64,000 nt of DNA from Odoribacter sp. AF15-53 (GTDB lineage: Bacteria; Bacteroidota; Bacteroidia; Bacteroidales; Marinifilaceae). The notes under the pieces are model-generated. The model saw nothing but the letters and a program-made list of their open reading frames with translations. It was not told the origin of the DNA and did no database searches. Positions 1-8,039 of the stretch are shown one piece after another; the first letter of the stretch is position 1, and each line of letters begins with the position of its first letter. The translations under genes and the position numbers were made by a program. The stretch spans positions 86,733 through 150,732 of the forward strand of contig NZ_QUHC01000006.1 in assembly GCF_003479425.1 (NCBI RefSeq), written 5' to 3'.

Positions 1-1525
1 AGATATCCCTTTTCACCACCGCCTTTCCCGACCGAACCCGATCTCTTTCCGGGTTATTTCTCCGCACCAATACACCATTTATAATATCCGAAAGCGTGGA
101 CGCCTTTTTCAATCGCCCGTCTTTTTCCCTCAACAACGTGATCACGAAATCCTCGTATAAAAACTCCATTTCCGTCGTGGCCTCCCGGGCATCACCGGAA
201 ATACGGAATTTCATACGATCCACCTTCCCGGATTCTACCTCAATTTTCGTGAGAGGGGTTATCATCGGGTTCAGCAAAGCCAAATCCATTTCTCCCATTT
301 CCCCCTCTATCTGGAAACGCCCATTCGAAGAAGCCACGGGCAAACGGAATGTGGTCCGGAACTCTCCCGCATTCATCAACTTACCACGAACTATCAATTT
401 ATAAAAAGGCTCGTTCGCCTTCACCACATTCGTCAATCCCTGAAATTCTCCACTCAGGTCATTAAAAGTGATTTTCCCCGGGGTTTCCTCGCTCTTAGAC
501 AATTCCTCGTAGGCCACGTGAACATGCAACAAATCAATTCTCTGTACCTCCAGTCCTAAAGGAAACTGCTGTACCCCCTCGTAAAACAAACGCTTTACCC
601 GATCCGGTTGATCTATCTTTCTATTTTTAAAACTATTGACCGTGACATCCTGCACTCCCACGTATCCTACTTTCAAAAGACGAGCCGTCAACAAACTACC
701 GAAATCCCATTGTTCTGCGGTAACATTACTGACTTTAACCTGAGTCCAGTCCTGTCCGGTTTTTATGGCATATTTACCCTTGGGCAACAGAGGTAAAAGA
801 CAGACACTATCTATCTTTATTTTCCCCTCACGACTTCCAACATACAAACCCTCCACGTTCAGAACCAGATTCCCGTTCAAAAGCTCTCGTTGCACTCGCT
901 CCGACGAAACCCGAAGGGCTTCACAGGAAAACATTCGAGCCAAAGCCCCCGACATAACATTCCAAGCAAAACCTTCCGCTCCCACGTGTATATTCCGCCC
1001 CGTAGTCCGTGTCCAATTCCGTTTTTTCCATTGCTTGTACCGGATATCCTCCAAAGAAATATTAATCTCCCCGATCTCCAGTGCATTCAAAATCTCTCCC
1101 ATCTTCCCGCGGAACACTTGCTCGTCGGTCTTTCCCGCCGTTTTACCCGTGATCTCGAACGAAGACGATTTCAAAACCAGCTTTTTAGTTTGAACAACAA
1201 CTCCTGTATCTCTTTTTTTCCAATGAATACCCTTAATCGTCAGCTCATCGATAATGCCTTTCAACGTGTAGAACGGAATATTATGCTTTGCCAACAGAAC
1301 ACTATCCCCCATCACGTCCACCCGCTTCAATTTAACCGTTCTGCCGAGCAGATTTACACGAGCTCCACCTATTTTCAAACAAACAGCCCCTTTCGTACGA
1401 GTTGATACCCCTTGCTCCAGCCTAACTTTAATCTTATTTCCCAACCAAAATTCCACCCCCAACAACAACAAGAAAATAATAATTATCGAGCACAATACAA
1501 TTTTAATAGTTTTCATCATCGCCAT
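1..1525 (-). CDS. AsmA-like (DUF748-type) envelope protein, partial at the left edge
   Basis: An open frame of about 508 codons reads from ATG at 1525 leftwards to the window edge with no stop, so the C-terminus is missing. The product starts with a short N-terminus and one hydrophobic segment (about residues 6-26, TIKIVLCSIIIIFLLLLGVE), then a long beta-rich region in the style of AsmA-like proteins that are anchored in the inner membrane and reach across the periplasm. The last visible part (GEMDLALLNPMITPL and then TEMEFLYEDFVITLL) resembles the C-terminal region of AsmA/DUF748 proteins. Family knowledge: such proteins help envelope lipid transport or outer membrane homeostasis. ATG codons at 1519 and 1516 are alternative starts. 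Family assignment is by eye; the reading frame itself is convincing. Confidence 0.75.
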   Translation of the reverse strand, partial: MAMMKTIKIVLCSIIIIFLLLLGVEFWLGNKIKVRLEQGVSTRTKGAVCLKIGGARVNLLGRTVKLKRVDVMGDSVLLAKHNIPFYTLKGIIDELTIKGIHWKKRDTGVVVQTKKLVLKSSSFEITGKTAGKTDEQVFRGKMGEILNALEIGEINISLEDIRYKQWKKRNWTRTTGRNIHVGAEGFAWNVMSGALARMFSCEALRVSSERVQRELLNGNLVLNVEGLYVGSREGKIKIDSVCLLPLLPKGKYAIKTGQDWTQVKVSNVTAEQWDFGSLLTARLLKVGYVGVQDVTVNSFKNRKIDQPDRVKRLFYEGVQQFPLGLEVQRIDLLHVHVAYEELSKSEETPGKITFNDLSGEFQGLTNVVKANEPFYKLIVRGKLMNAGEFRTTFRLPVASSNGRFQIEGEMGEMDLALLNPMITPLTKIEVESGKVDRMKFRISGDAREATTEMEFLYEDFVITLLREKDGRLKKASTLSDIINGVLVRRNNPERDRVRSGKAVVKRDI

Positions 1526-1748
1526 ATTTATTTAATTAAGAAAACGAAACCGGAAACAAATAGTTACATTCGCACATTCACAAAAGGAACTTTCATCCTG
1601 CTTTTTACCATTACAGTAATAAAAACTCTCTCCTGATAGATATACTCCAAATACTTACACTAGAAACATATATATATAATTTAATATCAACTAAATATCA
1701 CTACCGTATCAACACTACATACAATGCTGTTATAAAGTTATTATTATT

Positions 1749-1784
1749 CTATATGAACACTATACTAGTATAGCGTTCATATAG
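1749..1784. repeat. Near-perfect 36-bp palindrome in an intergenic gap
   Basis: Bases 1749-1784 read almost the same on both strands, with centre CTAG. The only mismatched pair is 1759/1774. The palindrome lies in the 399-bp non-coding gap (1526-1924) between the stop of the secreted-protein gene and the start of the AsmA-like gene. The 8-mer ATAGCGTT occurs in its right arm and again just after. There is no T-tract, so an operator or a cruciform or recombination site is as likely as a terminator. The rest of the gap is AT-rich, with one more hairpin at 1852-1884. Confidence 0.6.
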
Positions 1785-1851
1785 CGTTATAAGTGGAATT
1801 AACATGAAATTCCTCTAGTAATAAACAGAGAATCCAGATTGTCATCTTAGT

Positions 1852-1884
1852 GGCTACACGCTTGTTTCTCAACTACATGTAGCC
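1852..1884 (-). terminator. Hairpin downstream of the secreted-protein gene
   Basis: GGCTACA (1852-1858) pairs with TGTAGCC (1878-1884), about 40 bases past the stop codon of the minus-strand gene ending at 1925. Outer TGTCA/TGACA bases could lengthen the stem across a bulge. There is no clear T-run after it, so terminator function is only probable. Confidence 0.4.
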
Positions 1885-1924
1885 TGACATAGTATTATTA
1901 AACACGAGTTTAAGGATCGCTCGT

Positions 1925-3052
1925 CTACTTTTTCAATTTTATCCGTATCAATTCACGTCCTTCACTCCCTTTCTGAAGTTCGACAGAAGATAATTGAGAC
2001 TCTTTCAAATCACTCAATTGTTTCCATACATCCCCCTTCCTTCCATCTACTTGCACCTCGAAACGTTCACCAAAAGTTTTACAATCCTCCTGCTGCAATC
2101 GCCGATAAACCGAGGGGAAACGGGATTGCAAAGATTTCCGGAAAGAATCAAAAACATACGTTTTAGTAAAGCCATAAATCACCCCACTCGGATATTTCGG
2201 ATCATCTTTTCTTACCTCAATCGTCACGATCTCTTGGGGATTAAGCCTTATAAACTGACCATCTGATCGCGGTTCTCCATCCACGAACCAAGCGAGTCCC
2301 TTTATTTCTTGTTTACGGACTAGCGGAGAGTATTGAATCTCGATATCATCTTTTATTGTCGGTTCCAAATTCTTGAATTTCCAGACGATTTTGTTCCCCT
2401 CTTTTTTATAACGGGACGGTGAAATCCGGATAATTTCATCTTTCGGGATATCATGATTCGTAACCTCCACGACAGCCTTACCGATGGTTCCCCACCAACC
2501 TGCACCCGTACTCAACAGGTAACTGAAAAAATGATTCCGCTTGTCATTATAAGCCGGTAACGTGTAGGTTACCTTAATCCAAACCGTTTTATCCTTGGGA
2601 AATTTCGTTTTCCATACATACCAGGGTTTATTGGCCTTTTCACGTTGCCGGAAAAGGCGAAATTCTTCGTTTTTGTCCTTTTCTCGCCGGATCTCTTTCA
2701 AATCCCCGGGAACATACATCTCAACCGCATCCACCTTTTCGTCATCCACCCAAACATGGAGATTTCCTCGAAAATCTTTATTTCCAAGATCCATGCCCCA
2801 CGGGTAAAATTCCATCATCGGGAAACCGACCTCGACATCCTCGGTTTCATCGAAATTACGCATCTCGAAAATACATTCCACCTCCGAATGGTCTTTGTAT
2901 AAATCCACGCGAACCTGTTCCGAAACCATCCTTACTTTCAATGAATCGCCCGGGACAATTCCTTTACCCCGTGTCGGGTTAGGTATAATATCCGCTTTCA
3001 CGACCTCCAAAGACACGAGTACAAGTATACAAAAGAAGAAAACGCCTTTCAT
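1925..3052 (-). CDS. Secreted protein of unknown function, possibly DUF4424-like
   Basis: The product is about 375 residues with a signal peptide (MKGVFFFCILVLVSLEVVKA) ending before ADIIPNP. I chose ATG at 3052 because the frame extends upstream only to a TTG at 3067. The mature part opens with an all-beta domain (VSEQVRVDLYKDHSEVECIF, then VEVGFPMMEF) that reads like DUF4424-type proteins, where the conserved region describes coupling between charge pairs and beta strands. It then has a charged linker (KEIRREKDKNEEFRLFRQ) and a second beta domain ending near residue 250. No catalytic motif is visible. It is transcribed away from the dipeptidase gene, with a shared 126-bp divergent gap. The function is unknown and the family name is tentative. 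Confidence 0.7.
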   Translation of the reverse strand: MKGVFFFCILVLVSLEVVKADIIPNPTRGKGIVPGDSLKVRMVSEQVRVDLYKDHSEVECIFEMRNFDETEDVEVGFPMMEFYPWGMDLGNKDFRGNLHVWVDDEKVDAVEMYVPGDLKEIRREKDKNEEFRLFRQREKANKPWYVWKTKFPKDKTVWIKVTYTLPAYNDKRNHFFSYLLSTGAGWWGTIGKAVVEVTNHDIPKDEIIRISPSRYKKEGNKIVWKFKNLEPTIKDDIEIQYSPLVRKQEIKGLAWFVDGEPRSDGQFIRLNPQEIVTIEVRKDDPKYPSGVIYGFTKTYVFDSFRKSLQSRFPSVYRRLQQEDCKTFGERFEVQVDGRKGDVWKQLSDLKESQLSSVELQKGSEGRELIRIKLKK

Positions 3053-3088
3053 CAGATTAAGCTTCAAAATTATCTTTTAAAATTAAAA

Positions 3089-3096
3089 CAAATTTA
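3089..3096 (-). promoter_or_regulatory. -7 box for the secreted-protein gene
   Basis: On the minus strand these bases read TAAATTTG, matching the Bacteroidota -7 consensus TAnnTTTG. The box is 36 bases upstream of ATG 3052. I found no convincing -33 TTG element. Confidence 0.45.
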
Positions 3097-3123
3097 TCAA
3101 AGAAGCAATACCTGTATTTTTTC

Positions 3124-3131
3124 TACCTTTG
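3124..3131 (+). promoter_or_regulatory. -7 box for the C69 dipeptidase gene
   Basis: TACCTTTG matches TAnnTTTG and lies 47 bases ahead of the ATG at 3179. It shares the divergent gap with the minus-strand box at 3089-3096. The -33 element is not clear. Confidence 0.5.
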
Positions 3132-3178
3132 GGGTACAAATCTTAAAAAAGGAAATACACGAATATAAAATCTCAAAT

Positions 3179-4810
3179 ATGAAAACATTTATTCTCCTTC
3201 TAGCAGCCACCCTTCTACTTTTCCAGGCGGGAAATGGTTGCACGATCATCGTGGCGGGAAAGAAAGCCACGATCGACGGCAGTGTGTTGAATTCGCATAC
3301 TGATGCTGGTGCCGATTGCCGCATCCGGGTGGTACCGGGACAGAAATTCCCCAAAGGAAGCATGACGCCTGTGTATTACGGAATCCAACGGGTGGATCTC
3401 CCACTGGATGATAACGGAGAAATTCTAGGTTATATCTCACAAGTGGAGCAAACTTATACTTATTTTCAATCTGCCTATTCGCACATCAACGAGTACCAGT
3501 TGTGTATCGGAGAAAGCACCACGAGCCAGCGTCCCGAACTGCAAGTCGCCAAGGGAGAAGGCAAACAGATCATGACCGTCGAACAAGCCATGATTTTCGC
3601 TTTACAGCGCTGTAAAACCGCCGAGGAAGCCTTGGAGTTAATCACCTTTCTCATGGAAAAGTACGGTTTCCTCCCGTCCTGCGGTCCCGAATCGGAATGC
3701 CTGACTATTGCCGATCCCGAAGGAATATGGGTACTCGAACTATTTAGCGTTGGGAAAGACTGGACCCCGGAAAGCGGTAAGCCGGGCGTGATCTGGGCCG
3801 CACAGCGGGTCCCCGACGAGGAGATTGCCATCATCCCCAACTGGAGCATCATCAAGGAAATTGATCTTTCAAAACCGGAACAATTCAAGGCATCTTCCAA
3901 TTACATGCAAGTAGCCATAGATAACGGGTGGTACTCCCCGGAAAGCGGTAAGCCCTTTATCTGGCAAGATGTTTATGCCCCAACTCCAAGAGAATGGGCC
4001 ACGAACCGTTTCTGGCTATTCGTCAACACGTTTGCCCCCTCGCTTGACCCGATCCCGTCAAGACGGACCAACAACCCGTTCGATAACCTGAACCAGTATA
4101 TCCAATACGTGGAACCACTGAGCGTCTACTCCTTCTCGTTCAAACCGGAACGCAAAGTATCCGTGAAAGACTTCATGGATTTTCAACGCTCCACGTTCAC
4201 GGGAACGATCTATGACAAGGAGAATGATGCCGCTTGGTATTACCCAGACAAAAACGGGAATATGGTGAAAAGCAAACTAGCGACACCTTTCCCTTCGAGT
4301 GAAACTCAAAAGCTCATGAAAACGACCCGTAGACGCCTGGTAGCTCGTGTTGACGGCGAATACGGTATGGTAGCTCAACTTCGTTCCGATCTACCGAAAG
4401 AAATCGGTGGCATCTACTGGGTTTTCCAAGACAATGCTTACACGTCACCTTATCTTCCTATTTTCACGGGAGTTACTCGTATCCCCGAAGTCTATTCCAC
4501 GTACGACCCGAAGCAATACACGGACAACTCTGCCCGCTGGGCTATTGATTTCGTGGATAACCTGCTCTACCTGAACTGGCAGGACGGGAAAAAAGACCTC
4601 GAAGCGGCACGGGCCCCGATGGAACAAGATTTTTTCCGGCGTAATGCTGAAATCGAAAAAGAGTTTCTTGCCCTGCAAAAGAAGAGTCCCAAGAAAGCCG
4701 TGGAATTACTTAACAACTACACGCGGGAATGCGCCGACACAATCATGAAGACCTACGTGCAACTCAGGAATACCCTGATCACGAAATACACGAATAACAG
4801 AATGAGATAG
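3179..4810 (+). CDS. C69-family dipeptidase, secreted
   Basis: This 543-residue protein has a signal peptide (residues 1-20, MKTFILLLAATLLLFQAGNG) followed directly by Cys21 in CTIIVAGKKATIDGSVLNSH. In family C69 (PepD-like Ntn hydrolases) the N-terminal cysteine exposed by cleavage is the nucleophile, and the sequence around Cys21 and the length fit that family. The expected reaction is hydrolysis of dipeptides in the periplasm or at the cell surface. The C-terminal part (AARAPMEQDFFRRNAEIEKEF) is helical, as in the Bacteroidota members. It stands alone, with its own -7 box upstream and a hairpin right after the stop. There are no frame problems. The family call is confident; the substrate is not known. 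Confidence 0.9.
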   Translation: MKTFILLLAATLLLFQAGNGCTIIVAGKKATIDGSVLNSHTDAGADCRIRVVPGQKFPKGSMTPVYYGIQRVDLPLDDNGEILGYISQVEQTYTYFQSAYSHINEYQLCIGESTTSQRPELQVAKGEGKQIMTVEQAMIFALQRCKTAEEALELITFLMEKYGFLPSCGPESECLTIADPEGIWVLELFSVGKDWTPESGKPGVIWAAQRVPDEEIAIIPNWSIIKEIDLSKPEQFKASSNYMQVAIDNGWYSPESGKPFIWQDVYAPTPREWATNRFWLFVNTFAPSLDPIPSRRTNNPFDNLNQYIQYVEPLSVYSFSFKPERKVSVKDFMDFQRSTFTGTIYDKENDAAWYYPDKNGNMVKSKLATPFPSSETQKLMKTTRRRLVARVDGEYGMVAQLRSDLPKEIGGIYWVFQDNAYTSPYLPIFTGVTRIPEVYSTYDPKQYTDNSARWAIDFVDNLLYLNWQDGKKDLEAARAPMEQDFFRRNAEIEKEFLALQKKSPKKAVELLNNYTRECADTIMKTYVQLRNTLITKYTNNRMR

Positions 4811-4811
4811 A

Positions 4812-4837
4812 TCAACGGCAGCCCTAGTTGCCGTTGA
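4812..4837 (+). terminator. Hairpin just after the dipeptidase stop
   Basis: TCAACGGCA (4812-4820) pairs perfectly with TGCCGTTGA (4829-4837) around an 8-base loop, starting two bases after the TAG stop. No T-run follows, so it may act as a weak terminator or protect the 3' end. Confidence 0.6.
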
Positions 4838-4871
4838 CCAAACATCCGCAAGGAACAGGAGGAGAGATGTG

Positions 4872-4998
4872 TCTAACAAGTCCTTTTCCTACAAAACAAC
4901 TACCCCCTTACACAGGGGGAGAGCTAACAACCAAACGGTTTCCCCTCCCGTGTAAGGAGGGGCAGGGGTGGTAGTTCGATGTAAATAGACTTGTTAGA
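4872..4998. repeat. Nested inverted-repeat element, MITE-like
   Basis: Outer arms TCTAACAAGTC (4872-4882) and GACTTGTTAGA (4988-4998) are perfect inverted copies. Inside them AACTACC (4898-4904) pairs with GGTAGTT (4970-4976), and CTTACAC (4907-4913) with GTGTAAG (4950-4956). C-runs and G-runs lie between them. The 127-bp unit has no reading frame and fills the gap between the dipeptidase and araC-type genes. The G/C-run style is unlike the surrounding AT-rich spacers. A small non-autonomous mobile repeat is my best guess. Confidence 0.55.
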
Positions 4999-5054
4999 TC
5001 CCCTCTTCCTCTGAAAATAACAGTGATTTATATTCCATTTACACCGTAAATACG

Positions 5055-5062
5055 TATATTTG
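5055..5062 (+). promoter_or_regulatory. -7 box for the rclR-like gene
   Basis: TATATTTG matches TAnnTTTG, 42 bases ahead of the ATG at 5105. The -33 position has no clear TTG. Confidence 0.5.
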
Positions 5063-5104
5063 CAGAAAGGCGGCAGAGAGGATTCATCACACTAAATCGC
5101 TTCA

Positions 5105-5956
5105 ATGGAATTAAGATTCAGCACGAAATTACAAGGGAGTATTGCTCTCACGGACTCTTTTCACACAAGCAAGCCCCTACGGGAGGATGATAGCTTGTAC
5201 AAATTTATCTGGTCTCGCAAAGGTAAGACTGTGATTAACGTGGACCACCAAGTGATCACGTTACAAGAAAATGATATCGTTTCCCTAACGAATCTTCATC
5301 ATCTGGAAATAGAGGAACACGACGGGGAATATCTCACACTCCTTTTCAACAGTAATTTCTATTGCATCTACGGGAACGATCACGAAGTTTCATGCAGCGG
5401 TTTCCTTTTCAATGGTACCTCCCGTATCATGCACTTCCAGCTCTCTGAGGAGGAACAAAGCACGTGCGAGGCGATAATCGCCGGGCTCCAAAGTGAATTT
5501 CAAGAGAATGATAATCTAAAAGAAGAGATGTTGCGCATCCTGCTGAAACACTTTATTATACACGCTACCCGTATCGCCCGCAAGAACTTACATATCACAC
5601 CGGACATGGAAGAAAGTTTCAACACGGTTCGGCGTTTCTACGTGCTGGTAGACCAACATTTCAAGGAGAGGAAACAAGTACAGGATTACGCCGACATGCT
5701 GTGTAAATCGCCTAAAACCCTTTCACATCTTTTTTCGTTATACAATCTGAATTCCCCGTTGAAGGTGATCCACCAGAGGGTGGAAGCGGAAGCAAAACGT
5801 CTTTTACTTTACAGCTCGATGACAGCTAAAGAAATTGCACATTTCCTAGGCTTCGAGGATCAGGCTAGTTTCAGTCGTTTTTTCAGGAAGGTTTCCGGGG
5901 AGAGTGTAACGCAGTACAAGCGTCAGTTGAAAGAATCGGGAAAAATTGACAACTAA
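5105..5956 (+). CDS. AraC-family regulator, RclR-like by context
   Basis: The 283-residue protein has an N-terminal cupin-like sensing half (residues about 1-165) and a C-terminal AraC helix-turn-helix pair (about 185-280). In the HTH region TAKEIAHFLGFEDQASFSRF and RKVSGESVTQYK are typical of the second helix-turn-helix. The gene lies 81 bp ahead of rclC-like and rclA-like genes on the same strand, and the length is close to E. coli RclR, which activates those genes on HOCl exposure. E. coli RclR is reported, from memory, to sense oxidation through Cys21 and Cys89. Here residue 21 is Thr, while Cys87 and Cys97 flank the end of the cupin domain. Sensing chemistry may therefore differ. The AraC call is firm; the RclR role is inferred from neighbours. 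Confidence 0.85.
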   Translation: MELRFSTKLQGSIALTDSFHTSKPLREDDSLYKFIWSRKGKTVINVDHQVITLQENDIVSLTNLHHLEIEEHDGEYLTLLFNSNFYCIYGNDHEVSCSGFLFNGTSRIMHFQLSEEEQSTCEAIIAGLQSEFQENDNLKEEMLRILLKHFIIHATRIARKNLHITPDMEESFNTVRRFYVLVDQHFKERKQVQDYADMLCKSPKTLSHLFSLYNLNSPLKVIHQRVEAEAKRLLLYSSMTAKEIAHFLGFEDQASFSRFFRKVSGESVTQYKRQLKESGKIDN

Positions 5957-6037
5957 AACAGAAAAATTGCCATTTTTAGCGAAATGCGGATAGCCGATCT
6001 TTGTACCTGAAGTTAAACCATATAATTCAGGAATAAA

Positions 6038-6646
6038 ATGAACGAGCAAGTAACAAGTATCATTCATCGTTTTTTAACGATCGCAGCATCAAGCAATGGT
6101 TTGGGTATTAAACTTATCCGGGTGGCAATCCTTATCATCTTCGTGTGGATCGGGGGGGTGAAATATTATCACTACGAGGCGGACGGTATCGTGCCGTTTG
6201 TCGCCAATAGTCCTTTCATGAATTTTTTCTATGACAAGCAAGCCCCGGAATACAAAGAATACAAAAATGCGGAAGGTGCTTACGTGGTAAAAAACCGAAA
6301 GTGGCATGAAGCGAACGGGACTTACACTTTTGCTTTCGGGCTAGGGGCATTGATCTGCACGATCGGAATCCTAGTCTTCCTGGGTATTTTCTTCCCGCGC
6401 ATCGGTATCGTCGGAGACCTACTAGCGATAATCATGACTATCGGAACCTTGTCGTTCCTAATCACGACACCCGAAGTTTGGGTCCCCAACCTGGGAAGCG
6501 GGGAATTCGGATTCCCCTTGTTATCGGGAGCAGGACGCCTGGTAATCAAGGACACGGCCATACTGGCGGGAGCCGTGGTTCTACTGTCCGACTCGGCACA
6601 GCGTATATTGAAACAATTAAAATACAAGGATCATGAAACAATTTGA
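6038..6646 (+). CDS. rclC: DUF417/YkgB-type membrane protein, RclC-like
   Basis: This 202-residue inner-membrane protein has about four hydrophobic segments (near residues 20-40, 92-112, 118-145 and 170-190). LIRVAILIIFVWIGGVKYYH and the helix pair around IGILVFLGIFF are characteristic of DUF417 (YkgB). In E. coli this family is RclC, needed for survival of reactive chlorine. The gene overlaps the start of the rclA-like gene by 14 bp, which points to translational coupling. Family members are about 190-200 residues, so it is full length. Its biochemical role is not known. Confidence 0.85.
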   Translation: MNEQVTSIIHRFLTIAASSNGLGIKLIRVAILIIFVWIGGVKYYHYEADGIVPFVANSPFMNFFYDKQAPEYKEYKNAEGAYVVKNRKWHEANGTYTFAFGLGALICTIGILVFLGIFFPRIGIVGDLLAIIMTIGTLSFLITTPEVWVPNLGSGEFGFPLLSGAGRLVIKDTAILAGAVVLLSDSAQRILKQLKYKDHETI

Positions 6647-8003
6647 CGCTATTATCATCGGGTTCGGCAAGGGAGGTAAAACCCTTGCCACGGAACTGGC
6701 TCAACATGACTGGACGGTTGCCATGATTGAACGGTCGGAAAAAATGTACGGGGGAACCTGTATCAACATCGGATGTATCCCGACCAAAGCTCTTATTCAC
6801 CAAGCAGAACTCGCCGCACAAAAGCAAGGACTTTCGTTCGAAGAGAAGAAAGCGGACTACCGGAAAGCGATCGAATTCAAAAATAACGTGACGACAAAAC
6901 TCCGCCAAAAGAACTACGATAATCTCGCAGACAACAAGAATATCACGGTTTACACGGGTGAAGGTCAATTCGTCTCGCCGGAGATCGTGAGGGTTACTAC
7001 CAAAAAGGAGATGTTCGACCTGACAGCAAAGCATATCTTTATAAACACGGGAGCCGAGACCGTGATTCCCCCGATCGAGGGAATACAGGATAACCCGCGA
7101 GTATACACGAGCACGACGATTATGGAACTTGAAGAACTTCCCCGCCACCTAGTGATTGTCGGGGGTGGTTACATCGGCCTGGAATTCGCCTCCATGTACG
7201 CCTCCTTCGGATCGGAAGTGACCGTGCTGGAAGGTTTCTCGGAATTGATTCCCAGGGAAGACCGGGACATCGCCGCCAACGTGAAGGAAGTACTGGAGAA
7301 GAAAGGAATCCGGTTTATACTGAATGCCAATGTTCAGTCCATACACGATAAAGAAGGACTGGCTAGCCTGACTTACAAGGACTCGAAAAGCGGAAGATCA
7401 AACACGATAGAAGCAGATGCAGTCCTCCTGGCGACAGGAAGAAAACCTAATACAGAGCATCTGAACTTGCAGGCGGCAGGCGTGCAGGTCAACGACCGGG
7501 GAGCTATTATCGTGGACGAATACCTGAGAACGACCTTTCCAAACATCCGTGCTATCGGGGACGTCAAAGGCGGGTTACAATTTACTTATATATCCCTGGA
7601 TGACTATCGCGTGATCCGGGAAGATCTGTTCGGGGACAAGAGCCGGGGAACGACTGATCGGGACCCCGTAAGTTATTCCGTGTTTATCGCCCCACCGCTA
7701 TCTCGCATCGGTATGAGCGAGGAGGAAGCCCGTAAAAAGAACTTGGAGATTAAAGTGAACAAATTCACGGTTGGTTCTATCCCGCGAGTACACACGATCG
7801 GCAAAACAGAGGGGATGTTAAAGGCTATCATTGACGTGAAAACAAAAAAGATTCTGGGATGCACGTTGTTCTGCCCGGAATCCAGCGAGATCATCAATAT
7901 CATTGCTATCGCCATGAAGACAGGACAAGATTACACGTTCCTCCGAGATTTCATTTTCACGCACCCGACCATGAGCGAATCGTTCAACGATTTATTCAAA
8001 TAA
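6633..8003 (+). CDS. rclA: Reactive-chlorine resistance flavoprotein RclA
   Basis: The 456-residue protein is a pyridine nucleotide-disulfide oxidoreductase. It has an N-terminal FAD-binding segment (FDAIIIGFGKGGKTLA), a redox-active pair Cys43/Cys48 in GGTCINIGCIPTK, an NAD(P)H-binding motif (IVGGGYIGLEFASMYASFGS, about residues 174-193), a second FAD contact (IRAIGDVKGG), and the C-terminal dimerisation domain ending in HPTMSESFNDLF. The GFGKxGKT form of the first motif and MYGGTCINIGCIPTK match E. coli RclA more closely than lipoamide dehydrogenase. E. coli RclA is described as a Cu(II) reductase that protects against HOCl. The gene follows rclC with a 14-bp overlap. It ends 36 bp from the convergent kinase gene. 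Confidence 0.9.
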   Translation: MKQFDAIIIGFGKGGKTLATELAQHDWTVAMIERSEKMYGGTCINIGCIPTKALIHQAELAAQKQGLSFEEKKADYRKAIEFKNNVTTKLRQKNYDNLADNKNITVYTGEGQFVSPEIVRVTTKKEMFDLTAKHIFINTGAETVIPPIEGIQDNPRVYTSTTIMELEELPRHLVIVGGGYIGLEFASMYASFGSEVTVLEGFSELIPREDRDIAANVKEVLEKKGIRFILNANVQSIHDKEGLASLTYKDSKSGRSNTIEADAVLLATGRKPNTEHLNLQAAGVQVNDRGAIIVDEYLRTTFPNIRAIGDVKGGLQFTYISLDDYRVIREDLFGDKSRGTTDRDPVSYSVFIAPPLSRIGMSEEEARKKNLEIKVNKFTVGSIPRVHTIGKTEGMLKAIIDVKTKKILGCTLFCPESSEIINIIAIAMKTGQDYTFLRDFIFTHPTMSESFNDLFK

Positions 8004-8039
8004 ATAGACTTGCAAAATTACCGGGGATGTCGTCAAACG

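Noticed and set aside
765..1405. Overlapping plus-strand frames of 142 and 171 codons
   Set aside because: They are shadows of the minus-strand AsmA-like gene, which reads without a break through this stretch and has a signal anchor and coherent beta-domain sequence.
5967..6003. Possible promoter ahead of rclC
   Set aside because: GATCTTTG lacks the TA of the -7 consensus and the nearest TTG is at the wrong distance, so I did not list it.
6546..7148. 200-codon minus-strand frame
   Set aside because: It runs antisense to rclC and rclA, both of which have strong motifs; it has no recognisable features.
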